From Bacillus solitudinis (GTDB lineage: Bacteria > Bacillota > Bacilli > Bacillales > Bacillaceae_D), in contig NZ_KZ454943.1 in assembly GCF_002797395.1 (NCBI RefSeq), positions 1,045,325 to 1,109,324 of the forward strand: 64,000 nt of DNA, in the 5' to 3' direction. A program made the position numbers and the translations under genes. How positions within the stretch are numbered: the first letter of the stretch is position 1; the number at the start of each line of letters is the position of its first letter. Shown here piece by piece: positions 18,303-28,051 of this stretch. The notes under the pieces are model-generated. The model had not been told where the DNA came from, did not search any database, and was given only the letters and a program-made list of their open reading frames with translations.

Positions 18303-18332
18303 TAGAATGACTCAGGAGGTAAGAATTCATGC
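18303..18332 (-). promoter_or_regulatory. sigma-G-type promoter of sspA
   Basis: On the minus strand GCATG (18328-18332) and CATTCTA (18303-18309) are 18 bp apart, matching the forespore sigma-G consensus (GHATR, N18, CATWMTA). Confidence 0.75.
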
Positions 18333-18361
18333 AAGAATTATATTGGTAATATCATGAAAAC

Positions 18362-19567
18362 TTAGAATAAATCGTCAATTTCATTAGTTTGAGATTTACT
18401 TGTGATTAAAATGGTTTCTGTACGGGCTACTGCATCCTCTATATATTCTTCGACTTTCAAATATTTATTCTCATATTTATTTGCATGTTCACGTTTAGGT
18501 CTAGTTTTTGATTCCGGCGGTAAAAAAATTGTACAGCAATCCTCATAAGGCAAAATCGAAGTTTCGTACGTATCAATTTTTTGGGCAATTTCAATGACTT
18601 CAAGTTTATCCATTGTTACGAGCGGCCGAATAATCGGTAAATTAGTGACTTCATTTATCGTATTCATGCTATGTAAGGTTTGGCTAGCTACCTGGCCTAG
18701 GCTCTCACCAGTGGCAAGCGCTAATATACCACGCTCATTTGCCACTTTTTCGCTTATTCGCAACATCATTCTTCGCATCAATGTCATTTGGTAATTGCTT
18801 GGGGCTTCCTTATGCAAATGCTGTTGAATGTCTGTAAACGGAACTAAATGGAGGTTTATATTACATCCATACTTTGTTAAGATTTTTGTTAAATCAATAA
18901 CTTTCTGCTTGGCACGTTCATTTGTATAGGGAGGACTATGGAAGTGAATAGCTTCAATTCTTGCTCCTCGCTTCATGGTTAGGTATCCGGCTACTGGGCT
19001 ATCAATTCCACCTGATAGCATCAAGAGCACCTTACCACCTGTTCCAACGGGCAATCCTCCTGCACCAGAATAAGCACCAGATGTAATATACGTTGCTGTC
19101 TCACGCACTTCCACTCTAATGTCTAAATCTGGATGATGAACATCCACCGTTACATCTTCCGAATTCGTTAACACATACCCGCCAATATGATGATTTAATT
19201 TTTGAGAGTCAATTGGAAACGGCTTATATGCTCGTTTTGTTGTGATTTTAAAGGTACGCACAGCTGTAGGGTGGGACTTTAGAACTTCAAGAGCCCCCTT
19301 CTTCATTTCATCTACGTCATTCTCTACTTTCAGCGCAAGGCTGAAAGAATGAATTCCAAATATGTGTTTTAGCTGCTTTACAACTGGATCATGATCTTGA
19401 CCATTCAACTCAACAATAATTCGTCCATATGTTCTTTTGTAAGTTAATGCTGAGTATTCCTTTAACGTCGTTTTCATATTTTGCAGAAGTTGCTTTTCGA
19501 AATAGGATCTATTTTTCCCTTTTAAAGCAAGCTCTCCAAAACGAACTAAAATGTGATTATATTTCAT
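18362..19567 (-). CDS. thiI: tRNA 4-thiouridine synthase / sulfurtransferase ThiI
   Basis: Activates U8 of tRNA by adenylation and delivers sulfur for 4-thiouridine and thiazole synthesis. 401 residues: NFLD plus THUMP domain (about 1-165), then a PP-loop domain with [10 protein letters not shown] at 185-194. The C-terminal rhodanese domain of enterobacterial ThiI is absent, as is normal for Bacillus. A CC pair (YEDCCTIF) lies near 345. The gene follows nifZ by 37 nt; NifZ is the dedicated sulfur donor in B. subtilis. Confidence 0.96.
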   Translation of the reverse strand: MKYNHILVRFGELALKGKNRSYFEKQLLQNMKTTLKEYSALTYKRTYGRIIVELNGQDHDPVVKQLKHIFGIHSFSLALKVENDVDEMKKGALEVLKSHPTAVRTFKITTKRAYKPFPIDSQKLNHHIGGYVLTNSEDVTVDVHHPDLDIRVEVRETATYITSGAYSGAGGLPVGTGGKVLLMLSGGIDSPVAGYLTMKRGARIEAIHFHSPPYTNERAKQKVIDLTKILTKYGCNINLHLVPFTDIQQHLHKEAPSNYQMTLMRRMMLRISEKVANERGILALATGESLGQVASQTLHSMNTINEVTNLPIIRPLVTMDKLEVIEIAQKIDTYETSILPYEDCCTIFLPPESKTRPKREHANKYENKYLKVEEYIEDAVARTETILITSKSQTNEIDDLF

Positions 19568-19604
19568 TTATATATACCCTCCGAAGCACTTAATAGTGGT
19601 TTCT

Positions 19605-20750
19605 CTAATGTTTCACTCGCGTAATAGTTGGAATAATCTGCTTGAGCTCTTTTAAAATTGTCGTAATTTCTTGAGCTTTTGTTTGAAAAGAAAAGCTGAC
19701 GCGAATGGCTGAACTTGCTCGTTCTCCATTAAAACCCATAGCAAGTAATACACGACTCGGTTCAGCTAACTTTGACGAGCAAGCAGATTTAGTGGACACA
19801 TAAATTTGTTTTGCTGCTAACGATTGAATCACGACCTCAGGTTTTGTATAAGGAATCGAGAAATTGATAATATGGTCCGCTACTCCTTTGGTAGGACTGT
19901 TGACGATTACACCTTCAAGTGCTTCTAATCCTTTTAAAAATTGACTACGAAGTCGTTTAAGCTGTGCAAGACCTTCTATCGCATGTCCTCTTTCAATTCT
20001 GTATGCTTTAGCAAGTGCAACCGCACCTGCTACATTCTCTGTACCTGCCCGTAACTTTTGCTCTTGGTCACCTCCATGTAATAAGGGGAACAACGGAACA
20101 CCTTCTTTTACATAAAGAAGCCCTGTTCCCTTCATTCCATGGAACTTATGAGCTGACAAAGAACACATGTCAACATTTGCCTCGTAAAGCGAAAGAGGTA
20201 CCTTTATTGCGCCTTGGACATGATCAACATGAAAACGAACATGTTTGTAACTTCTAAGCATGTCCCCTATCTCTTCAATGGGTTGAATGACCCCCGTTTC
20301 ATTATTCACATGTATAATTGAGATAAGAATTGTATCTGATTCAATAGCTTTTTCAACATCAGCTGTCTTGATTCTTCCGTCTTCGTTAACAGGGAGGTAC
20401 GTGACACGGTAGCCATAGCTTTCTAATTCTTTAAAGGTTTCATAGGATGAGGCATGCTCAACTTCTGTTGTAATGAGATGCCTCCCTCGTTCTCTTCTTC
20501 CGAGGGCGGTTCCTTTGATGGCTAGATTGTTGCCTTCGGTTCCACCAGAAGTAAAAATAATTTCTTTTGTTTTCACTCCTAAGTGTTCTGCCATCATCAT
20601 TCTAGCCTTTGTTAGTAAAGATTCTGCTTCCATACCTAATGTGTGGAGAGAAGATGGATTCCCGAAATATTGATCTGCTACTTTCATATAAGTGTTCATT
20701 ACTTCTTGATGTGGACGTGTCGTCGCACTATTATCAAGATAAATCATCAT
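19605..20750 (-). CDS. nifZ: cysteine desulfurase NifZ
   Basis: A PLP enzyme that removes sulfur from cysteine and hands it to ThiI. 381 residues; the PLP lysine is K202 in SLSAHKFHG, the catalytic persulfide cysteine C324 in STKSACSSKL, and the PLP phosphate-binding SGGTEGNN is at 68-75. Two ATGs in tandem follow AAAGGAG; the first has the better spacing. It forms an operon with thiI, as in B. subtilis. The braB transporter gene that follows it there is absent here. Confidence 0.95.
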   Translation of the reverse strand: MMIYLDNSATTRPHQEVMNTYMKVADQYFGNPSSLHTLGMEAESLLTKARMMMAEHLGVKTKEIIFTSGGTEGNNLAIKGTALGRRERGRHLITTEVEHASSYETFKELESYGYRVTYLPVNEDGRIKTADVEKAIESDTILISIIHVNNETGVIQPIEEIGDMLRSYKHVRFHVDHVQGAIKVPLSLYEANVDMCSLSAHKFHGMKGTGLLYVKEGVPLFPLLHGGDQEQKLRAGTENVAGAVALAKAYRIERGHAIEGLAQLKRLRSQFLKGLEALEGVIVNSPTKGVADHIINFSIPYTKPEVVIQSLAAKQIYVSTKSACSSKLAEPSRVLLAMGFNGERASSAIRVSFSFQTKAQEITTILKELKQIIPTITRVKH

Positions 20751-20841
20751 TTATAGCTCCTTTACTTACTGCAAGTATATCCTTTATCAGTTGCCCTTCT
20801 TACTGCATTTACTTATGTTAGCATAAAATGTATCACAAACA

Positions 20842-20882
20842 AATAAGAAGCCTATTATCTGTGATAACAGGACTTCTTATTT
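20842..20882 (-). terminator. ezrA terminator
   Basis: AATAAGAAG...TTCTTATT stem, continued by CC/GG and TTATC/GATAA pairs, overlapping the ezrA stop and followed by A/T-rich sequence. Confidence 0.75.
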
Positions 20883-22572
20883 ATGAAATCATATGAGCCG
20901 ACGAAACGCGTTCGACAATATTTTCCTCATAAGGTTCAACAGCACGTACAGCCGACTCAATCGCTTCGTCATATTCAGAATCGCGAAACAACTGTTCTGC
21001 TTGTAGTAACCCAATCTGAACTTCATGCGACCGACTCCGATAACGATTCCCATATTGAATAACACGTTCAGCAAGACGTGCTTTTTCTATCGTTTCTTCA
21101 ATCATCACTTCATTATCACGAATAATCGTGAGGGTTTCTGCAACTAGAATATTCACACGTCCCATCTCTAAAGGAACTAAATCTAACAGCTCAGCAGCTT
21201 CAATAATTTTTCTATCCCCAGTTCGTAACTGCTCAATCATTCGGTCCGGTAAGCCCGGAATATTGCTTTGCTGTAGAGAACGTTTACTATCAAGCATTGC
21301 TCTGCGAAGTTGAACAATTGTTTCTTTTGCCTGTAATTCATCCTCACGTAATGCTTGAAGTTTAAGCTTTCCTTGCTCAATTTCAGTTGCCAAATGGTTT
21401 ACTTCGTCATTCCATTCTGTCACCATATCAAAAATAGATGTAAAGGTTTGGTTTTCTTTTTCCGTCACATCAACAATTACTTGAAGCTGCTTACCTAACT
21501 CACCAAGTTTTTTACGGATTTTTTCTTGTAATGCTAACTCTTCGTCCGCAATTCGATAGCTAAGTTGAACATGGGACGTCTCATCAATAAGCAAAGTTAA
21601 TTGCTCTTCTGTGTTAATGAGTGTCTCTGTTAAACTAGGTATAATCTCTAGTACTTCTTGCTTTGCTTTTGCCTCAGTTTCTAATACTTCGTAAATTTTC
21701 TCAATTTGGTCAGTCATAGCTAAAAGCGTCTCTTCAACTTGTTCACATTCAAGAGCAATCGCTAACTCTTCTAACTGGTTCATTTGTTTTTCAAGTATTT
21801 CCATTCTTGATTCAAGCGAAAACGGTTCTAAGTAATAACCTAATTCTTTCATTTCACTAATTCCATCTGATAAATCTGAAAGCTCTGAAGGAATCGTCGT
21901 ATAAATTTGAACAAGAAGCTTTGGAACTTTCTCAGATTGCATCGTTAGTAAATCAAGATTCACCTTAATTCTCTCAAGCAAATCCTTCGCTTGTAAATAA
22001 CTGCCTTCGCCCATTAACTCATCAAAGGTTGAAATTTGAGATTTAAGATCCTCGAATCTAGAATCAAAAGTGAGGATGCTTCCTCCTAAAACCGCACGCT
22101 TTTGAAACAATGACGTTTCAAGTTCCTCGAGTTGGGATCTAACGCCCCCACTCTCTATTCGACTTTCATTCGCGCTATTGACAAGACGTTCGATATCTTC
22201 AATCATCAATGTCAAGTTTTCTTCAATTCCTTCAAGCCTCTGCTTTGTCAAAGAAATAAGCTGTTTTGATTTATTAAAACGATATTTGCTAGCAAGCTCC
22301 TCAATATCGAATAATTGCTCTTCAATGTCAGGAAGGATAACGCCTACAATTTCATCCCAATCATTTCTCCATAATTCAAACTTTTCTTCTGTTTCGCCAG
22401 ACATTTGTAAGCTTTTCACTCTACCAATTTCATTTGGAATCTCTCGGTTAAGAATATCATTTTTCCATTCTTCAAGTTGGTCAACTTCCTTATAAATTCT
22501 TCTCCGGAAGAAGATACCAACAACAAATACAATTGCAATAATTGCTAAGACACTATAAATTAAATTTTGCAT
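20881..22572 (-). CDS. ezrA: septation ring formation regulator EzrA
   Basis: A membrane-anchored negative regulator of FtsZ ring assembly and a divisome component. 563 residues, the usual length: one N-terminal membrane helix (about 2-23, extracellular N-terminus) and then five spectrin-like coiled-coil repeats, seen here as long Glu/Leu/Gln-rich helices across 24-545. The QNR-type patch typical near the C-terminus is present as YGNRYRSR (about 507-514). An AAGGGAG ribosome binding site precedes the ATG. Confidence 0.96.
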   Translation of the reverse strand: MQNLIYSVLAIIAIVFVVGIFFRRRIYKEVDQLEEWKNDILNREIPNEIGRVKSLQMSGETEEKFELWRNDWDEIVGVILPDIEEQLFDIEELASKYRFNKSKQLISLTKQRLEGIEENLTLMIEDIERLVNSANESRIESGGVRSQLEELETSLFQKRAVLGGSILTFDSRFEDLKSQISTFDELMGEGSYLQAKDLLERIKVNLDLLTMQSEKVPKLLVQIYTTIPSELSDLSDGISEMKELGYYLEPFSLESRMEILEKQMNQLEELAIALECEQVEETLLAMTDQIEKIYEVLETEAKAKQEVLEIIPSLTETLINTEEQLTLLIDETSHVQLSYRIADEELALQEKIRKKLGELGKQLQVIVDVTEKENQTFTSIFDMVTEWNDEVNHLATEIEQGKLKLQALREDELQAKETIVQLRRAMLDSKRSLQQSNIPGLPDRMIEQLRTGDRKIIEAAELLDLVPLEMGRVNILVAETLTIIRDNEVMIEETIEKARLAERVIQYGNRYRSRSHEVQIGLLQAEQLFRDSEYDEAIESAVRAVEPYEENIVERVSSAHMIS

Positions 22573-22850
22573 GTGAGGACTCCCTTCTCACTCCCTACCC
22601 CTTATCAATTATAAAACTTTAATGAATTGGGATTCGTCGTTTACTATGGCATGTACTTCGGTTAAAGTGGGACAACTACAATATTTTTTTGAGCAAATTG
22701 TGAATTTTCTCTTTTCCTACAAAATCGTACACATTTCTACGCTTTAGATATGTAATATGATACCATGAAAAAAAGCATTTGTATTCATTTTTTCATACTT
22801 ACTAAACAGTAGCCGTGCAATTTTTATCTAATTTGAAAGGAAGCGTTCTG

Positions 22851-23666
22851 ATGATTAGTCACGATGGACACGTCCATACACCATTTTGCCCTCACGGCAG
22901 TAAGGACTCATTTAAAGATTATTGCGAAAAAGCAATTTCACTCGGACTCCAAAGTATTTCGTTTACAGAGCATGCACCATTACCAGAGGGGTTCATTGAT
23001 CCAACCCCCCAGCTAGACAGCGCAATGAGTCAAAAAGATTTACAGCCATATTTAGAAGAGCTTAATGATATAAAACAAAGTTATCAAGGGAAGCTGGATA
23101 TATTTATTGGCCTTGAAGTAGATTATATCGAAGGATATGAACTTGAGACGACCTCATTTCTAAAAAAAGTAGGTCCTTTTTTAGATGACAGCATTTTATC
23201 TGTTCACTTTTTAAAAATCTACGATCGCTATGTATGCATCGATTATAGTCCAGATGTCTTTGAAGAAACTGTTCTTTCCCTTGGTTCTATCGAAGCAGTT
23301 TATACTCGCTATTATGAAACTCTTCAAGCATCAGTTCAAGCAGATTTAGGTCCCTATAAACCCCATCGAATTGGACATATTACCTTAGTGAAAAAATTCC
23401 AAAAAAAATTCCCGACTCAGCATACGTTTCGTCAGGAAACTACTATTCTTTTATCAGCTATAAAAGAAAAGAATTACTCGATTGATTACAACGGAGCAGG
23501 AGTGATAAAGCCGCTATGTGGCGAACCTTATCCAAACAAGCAAATTATCCAGGAGGCAATCGAGATGGGGATACCTCTTATCTATGGTTCTGACGCCCAT
23601 CAATCGAGTGCACTTATGACCGGTGCTTCAAAGCTTCACAAAGGAGTGTCTCTTTCAAAACCTTAA
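22851..23666 (+). CDS. hisJ: histidinol-phosphatase HisJ (PHP type)
   Basis: Dephosphorylates histidinol phosphate in histidine synthesis; PHP-superfamily metallophosphatase. The frame is open from 22815, but the GGAAG site and the family N-terminus ([16 protein letters not shown]) fix the start at the ATG 22851, giving 271 residues. Metal motifs: DGHVHTPFC (about 4-12), FTEHAPL (about 40-46) and YGSDAHQ near 249. Its stop codon overlaps the refZ stop on the other strand within TTAA. Confidence 0.93.
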   Translation: MISHDGHVHTPFCPHGSKDSFKDYCEKAISLGLQSISFTEHAPLPEGFIDPTPQLDSAMSQKDLQPYLEELNDIKQSYQGKLDIFIGLEVDYIEGYELETTSFLKKVGPFLDDSILSVHFLKIYDRYVCIDYSPDVFEETVLSLGSIEAVYTRYYETLQASVQADLGPYKPHRIGHITLVKKFQKKFPTQHTFRQETTILLSAIKEKNYSIDYNGAGVIKPLCGEPYPNKQIIQEAIEMGIPLIYGSDAHQSSALMTGASKLHKGVSLSKP

Positions 23667-24304
23667 CGTATAGGAACGAACATCCGCGTCGGTTGATTCT
23701 CCTCTCCACATAAGAAAAGGTTAACCCATCTTGTAAGATGCTCCATATATCTTTTAACGAAATAAGGCTCTGTCGGAATCATCTGATAGAGTTCTCTTAA
23801 ATATTGCGGATACAAATAAGGCATTGTCAGCATGCTTCTTAATTGAATAACGACAAAATCAAGCTGTTGCTTCCTAAACTCACCACGTCGTATCCCGAGT
23901 TTTAAGAGTTGGTCAAAATCATGCTTTTCTTTTCGAAGATAGGTTGACATGATTTCACGGACAAGCACAGAATCTAGAGCCATTTCACGATGAACCATAC
24001 GAGCTAAATAATGGTAGGTTTGCTGATAAGTTAAAAGAGCATGTAACATTGAAAGTAAACGTTCTTTCGCGCCTGTATTTTCTTTTGAAAGTTCCGCTGA
24101 AATCACGTGCATATATCCTTCTAAAAATTGGGTCATTAACTGTTCGAAAAGGCCCTTTTTTCCTCCAAAGTGATAAGAAACTAAAGCAACATTCACTTTA
24201 GCTTTTTCAGCAATATGACGAACAGACGTACCATGGTAGCCTTGTGTATGAAATAAGTGAACAGCCGCTTCGAGCATTTTTTCTTTCGTTGTTTGTGTAC
24301 TCAA
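23663..24304 (-). CDS. refZ: TetR-family regulator RefZ (YttP)
   Basis: RefZ binds motifs near the chromosome origin and helps position the FtsZ ring in early sporulation. The TetR HTH is at about 10-55 ([20 protein letters not shown], then [17 protein letters not shown]). The open frame runs upstream to 24388, but a strong AGGAGG lies 7 nt before a TTG at 24302-24304. That start gives [13 protein letters not shown], close to the known RefZ start, so 213 residues are called. It is convergent with hisJ, with overlapping stops. Confidence 0.88.
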   Translation of the reverse strand: MSTQTTKEKMLEAAVHLFHTQGYHGTSVRHIAEKAKVNVALVSYHFGGKKGLFEQLMTQFLEGYMHVISAELSKENTGAKERLLSMLHALLTYQQTYHYLARMVHREMALDSVLVREIMSTYLRKEKHDFDQLLKLGIRRGEFRKQQLDFVVIQLRSMLTMPYLYPQYLRELYQMIPTEPYFVKRYMEHLTRWVNLFLCGEENQPTRMFVPIR

Positions 24305-24450
24305 ACGAATCTCCTCCTGTCCTTTCTTATCTTCCTTATTATATTGTTCTTTCCTTTGTTTCTGGTTCCTGTAAAAATCGCTCGACAATTCCTGTAAAAC
24401 ATCCTACAAAAAAAGTATTACTTCGCTGTTTTTCGCCGTTCTTCGCTAAA

Positions 24451-24505
24451 AACCAATGATAAATAAGGCTAACGCTTACATCGTCAGCCTTATTTATCAT
24501 TGGTT
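24451..24505 (-). terminator. 20-bp perfect terminator stem of the cyclase gene
   Basis: The arms at 24451-24470 and 24486-24505 are perfectly complementary over 20 bp with a 15-nt loop and a U-run on the minus strand. The upstream arm includes the last codons and stop of the cyclase gene. Confidence 0.9.
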
Positions 24506-26758
24506 TTTTGGTTTTAGTTGTAAGATGGCACGATTTTTCCCTGTGCTTTTCGCAACATACAGGCCTTCGTCTGCTAGATTAAAAAGCGTCTTAGATGAGG
24601 AGTTATCTAACTCTTGACTATGCCAACAGGACACACCACATGAAACTGTCACTCGAGGGCTTGTTTCCACAGCCACAGCTTTAACAACTCGCTCGGCAAC
24701 TTGGTAACCAATCTCTACTTCTACCCTTGGTAAATAAATAGCTAATTCTTCACCGCCCCAACGAGCAGCAATATCTTCTTCTCGAATGTTTTTCTTCATA
24801 ATATTTGCAACTTGAATAATAATATCGTCACCAACTTGATGTCCATAGGTGTCATTAATTGATTTAAAATTATCAATATCAAGTAAAAGAAATGTTCCTT
24901 CTACATCTTTGAACATCGATTCTTGGATTTTCTCATCAAGATGGTTACGGGAATATAATCTAGTTAAGTGATCAGTAATGACAAGCTTCTTTAATTCTTC
25001 ATGGAGCATTGAGTTTGTAAATGCTAAGGTTGAATGGTGAATTAATGATTGCAACAGCTTGAAGCTTTCAAATGTAAAGTGATATGGTTCAGAATGAGCG
25101 GCAAGTACAAGTCCTTTTAATTCATTGCTTTGAATCATTGGAACTGCCAACATCGAACGATAGCCCATAATACTAATTTCTTCACGAAGCTCTGTATCAC
25201 CTATATAAATAGGATCTTTCTCTCGTTTCACTTTTCGGATAAATGGGGCTAAATCTTCCAACGTTTCATTCTTTGTAAAAAACGATGTACTACCGTCTAA
25301 TAAATTAAATTCTCCGTTTGACAGGAACATAATAAATCCAACTTGCTCTGCGCCAAATGAATTCTTAATTTGCTTAGTCATAAAATTAATTGTATCAGCA
25401 AGACGTAAATTTAAATTAAGTTGATGGGACGTCTGGTTAATTAATTGTAAATCATGAATTAATTTTCTTGATTGCTGATACAACTCCGCATTTTCTAAGG
25501 CATTCCCACCTGTATCTGCAAGCATTTCAATGAAATCAATTTCATGCTTAGGCAATCGTACATCTGAACTCGCTTGAATTTCCATGACGCCATACACACC
25601 TTGTTTGCCTCTTAAAGGAGCATATAGAACAACCTCATTTTTCAAATCAATTTGTTCTATTTGGATTACTCCTGTTAAATACGCATGCTCCGCAATACGA
25701 TTTCCGCTCTCTGAACCATACATAAGTGGCTTAATTGGAACGCCTTCTTTAACTTCCCATTCGTGAGAAAGTAACAGGTTCACTTTAAAAGATGGATAGA
25801 CTTGTTCAATTGCATAAATAATCTCCCCCAACACTTCACCTATATCCATTGTTGAGTGAAACTTCTTTGTAACTTGTAAAAGCAAGTCTCGCCTTTTTCC
25901 TTCATTAAGAAGTTTCTCTAGGTAATACCCCTTCGCAAATAAAGATAGAAGATCTTGTGCCCAATTATTAATTCCTTGTAAAGCTTGTTCTTTTAGTTCA
26001 TCTGATTCAAAGCTTAAAATGATACAACCATATATACCTTGATCGTTACTTAAAGTGAGAATAGCGTGCCAATGATATGAATCAAAAAATAGCGTCCCAT
26101 GATATGTACTGTAAGGGCTGTTCATTTTAGGATTTGAAAATACATTTTCCAATGGCATTTTATGTAAAATGACTTCCTGAGAAGAAGAAACCACGAAAAA
26201 CTCGTTATCAATTTTTTCACAAACAGCTGCCGCACAGGTTTCTTTATACTCGTCAGCTATAGAATGAACAAAAGCAGATGCTAGTTTCCGGTACTCCATT
26301 TCATAACCAGCTTCAGCCAGCACACGTCCTACTGAAACATCTATTAAGTAAGGTATCACTTCTCTTAGTTGCTGTTCTTGAGCTAATCCGTTAATAAGTC
26401 CAGATAAGTAACTATGATATATTTCCATTTTTTCTTTATTGTCTTGCACAATTACGCCAAGGTACAGTTTTACTCCATCCTCCATACTTTTGATGCAGGG
26501 TAAAGCGATAATAATGGAACCTTTGTAGTGTATGGGCGTTGAATCTATAGAAGAATTTTGAAAATAGTCAAAGGAGTCCATCAGTGAAGAATGACTTTTC
26601 CCTATTTTTTTTACCACAAGTGTTTTTTTATCAGTTGCTAAAAATAAAAGTGCAGATTCAAATAAAGACGGACTATTAATCTCATTTGCGACTAGTACGT
26701 CTAATAACTCTATACTTTTCCGGTTGTTCTTTACTTCTTCCTTGAAGAAATTATCCAT
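24497..26758 (-). CDS. dgcP: GAF-domain diguanylate cyclase (DgcP/YtrP type)
   Basis: Likely makes cyclic di-GMP from two GTP. 753 residues from the ATG at 26758, which has GGTGG 7 nt upstream; an in-frame ATG at 26812 lacks a site. Two GAF-like segments are likely (about 290-410 and 430-580), each ending in helix-rich linkers. They are followed by a complete GGDEF domain (about 588-745) with DIDNFKSINDTYGH, active-site WGGEEL and an RxxD I-site (REED) five residues before it, so product inhibition is likely. No membrane span is seen. The N-terminal 280 residues are of unknown type and make it longer than B. subtilis DgcP. Confidence 0.85.
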   Translation of the reverse strand: MDNFFKEEVKNNRKSIELLDVLVANEINSPSLFESALLFLATDKKTLVVKKIGKSHSSLMDSFDYFQNSSIDSTPIHYKGSIIIALPCIKSMEDGVKLYLGVIVQDNKEKMEIYHSYLSGLINGLAQEQQLREVIPYLIDVSVGRVLAEAGYEMEYRKLASAFVHSIADEYKETCAAAVCEKIDNEFFVVSSSQEVILHKMPLENVFSNPKMNSPYSTYHGTLFFDSYHWHAILTLSNDQGIYGCIILSFESDELKEQALQGINNWAQDLLSLFAKGYYLEKLLNEGKRRDLLLQVTKKFHSTMDIGEVLGEIIYAIEQVYPSFKVNLLLSHEWEVKEGVPIKPLMYGSESGNRIAEHAYLTGVIQIEQIDLKNEVVLYAPLRGKQGVYGVMEIQASSDVRLPKHEIDFIEMLADTGGNALENAELYQQSRKLIHDLQLINQTSHQLNLNLRLADTINFMTKQIKNSFGAEQVGFIMFLSNGEFNLLDGSTSFFTKNETLEDLAPFIRKVKREKDPIYIGDTELREEISIMGYRSMLAVPMIQSNELKGLVLAAHSEPYHFTFESFKLLQSLIHHSTLAFTNSMLHEELKKLVITDHLTRLYSRNHLDEKIQESMFKDVEGTFLLLDIDNFKSINDTYGHQVGDDIIIQVANIMKKNIREEDIAARWGGEELAIYLPRVEVEIGYQVAERVVKAVAVETSPRVTVSCGVSCWHSQELDNSSSKTLFNLADEGLYVAKSTGKNRAILQLKPKNQ

Positions 26759-26923
26759 ACTTGCACCACCACACACGGATACGTATTTGTATACAAACAC
26801 ATTCATGCTCAAGATTTTACCGATTTATTCTATTAACATTTATAAATAACCATGTTGCCCAATAACCTGATGGACACCACTTAGTTCCCACTAATATATA
26901 CGGTTTAGTATATATGAAACTAG

Positions 26924-26947
26924 GCTAATTTACTACGGTAAATTAGC
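26924..26947. promoter_or_regulatory. hairpin with a TACG tetraloop
   Basis: GCTAATTTAC-TACG-GTAAATTAGC is a perfect 10-bp stem with a C(UACG)G loop of the stable UNCG type on the plus strand. It lies between the cyclase and rpsD promoters with no U-run. Confidence 0.5.
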
Positions 26948-26999
26948 AAGAAAACCTAAAATCTAGCAATGCATTAACTAAATTTCACGAGAGGGTTTA

Positions 27000-27028
27000 T
27001 TGACATTTTAAACTCAACTAGCTATAAT
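27000..27028 (+). promoter_or_regulatory. rpsD promoter, perfect sigma-A consensus
   Basis: TTGACA (27000-27005), 17 bp, TATAAT (27023-27028). Transcription would start near 27035. Confidence 0.9.
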
Positions 27029-27034
27029 TAAAAT

Positions 27035-27230
27035 CGTGTGAAATAAGACAGCCAAGGTAAATTTAATATGATTTCATTTTGTTCCTCGGTCTGCGGCTGA
27101 AAGTACCTGAGGTGCATTGAGTAACTTCTAGCTGTCGAAGCGAAGATGCATAAAGGCAAAATGTTCATGTTAAGGGATTGCCAAACGGTTGTTATTTTGC
27201 AACAACAAAATAACAAGGAGGAGTCAAATT
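27035..27230 (+). promoter_or_regulatory. rpsD 5' leader, probable S4 autoregulatory RNA
   Basis: A leader of about 196 nt without an ORF. rpsD of B. subtilis is known to be repressed by its own product through such a leader. Visible here is a perfect 9-bp hairpin (27191-27199 / 27206-27214, loop CAACAA) ending exactly at the AAGGAGG site (27215-27221). Further pairings lie upstream. The stretch 26759-27230 holds no gene apart from these elements. Confidence 0.6.
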
Positions 27231-27833
27231 ATGGCTCGTTATACAGGTCCATCTTGGAAATTATCCCGTCGCTTAGGTGTATCATTAAGCGGAACTGGTA
27301 AAGAATTAGCAAAACGTCCGTATGCTCCAGGGCAACACGGTCCAAATCAACGTAAGAAGCTTTCTGAATACGGAGTTCAACTTCAAGAGAAGCAAAAGCT
27401 TCGTCATATGTACGGAGTAAACGAGCGTCAATTCCGTCGCACGTTTGATGATGCTGGTAAAATGTCTGGTATCGTTGGTGAAAACTTCATGATTCTTCTT
27501 GAGTCACGTCTTGATAACGTTGTTTACCGTATGGGTCTTGCTCGCACTCGTCGCGCTGCTCGTCAATTGGTAAACCACGGTCACATCACTGTTGATGGAA
27601 AGCGCGTAGATATTCCATCTTTCCGTGTTAAGCCTGGTCAAACAATCGCTGTTCGTGAAAAATCACGCAACTTTGATGTAATTAAGGAAGCTCTAGATGC
27701 AACAAATTTCGTTCCTGCATATGTAACGTTTGATACTGAAGCACTTCAAGGTACATTCACTCGTTACCCTGAACGTTCTGAGCTACCTGCTGAGATTACT
27801 GAAGCTCTTATCGTTGAGTTTTATTCACGTTAA
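27231..27833 (+). CDS. rpsD: 30S ribosomal protein S4
   Basis: Primary 16S rRNA-binding protein that initiates 30S assembly; also a translational repressor of its own gene in Bacillus. 200 residues from the ATG at 27231 (AAGGAGG upstream); the longer open frame from 27189 lies in the leader. N-terminal S4 domain [16 protein letters not shown], then the S4 RNA-binding fold from about residue 92 ([20 protein letters not shown]). Codon use is strongly biased, as expected for a highly expressed gene. Confidence 0.98.
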   Translation: MARYTGPSWKLSRRLGVSLSGTGKELAKRPYAPGQHGPNQRKKLSEYGVQLQEKQKLRHMYGVNERQFRRTFDDAGKMSGIVGENFMILLESRLDNVVYRMGLARTRRAARQLVNHGHITVDGKRVDIPSFRVKPGQTIAVREKSRNFDVIKEALDATNFVPAYVTFDTEALQGTFTRYPERSELPAEITEALIVEFYSR

Positions 27834-27840
27834 TCTTCCA

Positions 27841-27871
27841 AAGACAGTCCTTTCCCGGACTGTCTTTTTTT
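27841..27871 (+). terminator. rpsD terminator
   Basis: AAGACAGTCC-TTTCCC-GGACTGTCTT followed by T-run. Confidence 0.95.
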
Positions 27872-28010
27872 ATTACGAAACCATATACATATACGCGTAC
27901 TTCGAAGAAAAGCACGCCCACTCGAAAGTGAATTCAGCACCTGCGCATGTAAACTCTCTTCATCGAAGTAATTTTCATTCAATGAATATAACAGTTCTTT
28001 AACTTATGAA

Positions 28011-28050
28011 AAAAAGACAGAGGATAGCATTGCATCCCTCTGTCTTTTTC
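28011..28050 (-). terminator. tyrosyl-tRNA synthetase terminator
   Basis: AAAAAGACAGAGGAT / ATCCCTCTGTCTTTTT stem with one bulge, directly after the stop. Confidence 0.85.
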
Positions 28051-28051
28051 C

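Noticed and set aside
22573-22850. ATGAAAAAA / TTTTTTCAT inverted repeat upstream of hisJ as an operator
   Set aside because: A/T-rich and short-complexity; likely by chance. Nothing else is seen in this gap beyond a possible hisJ promoter.
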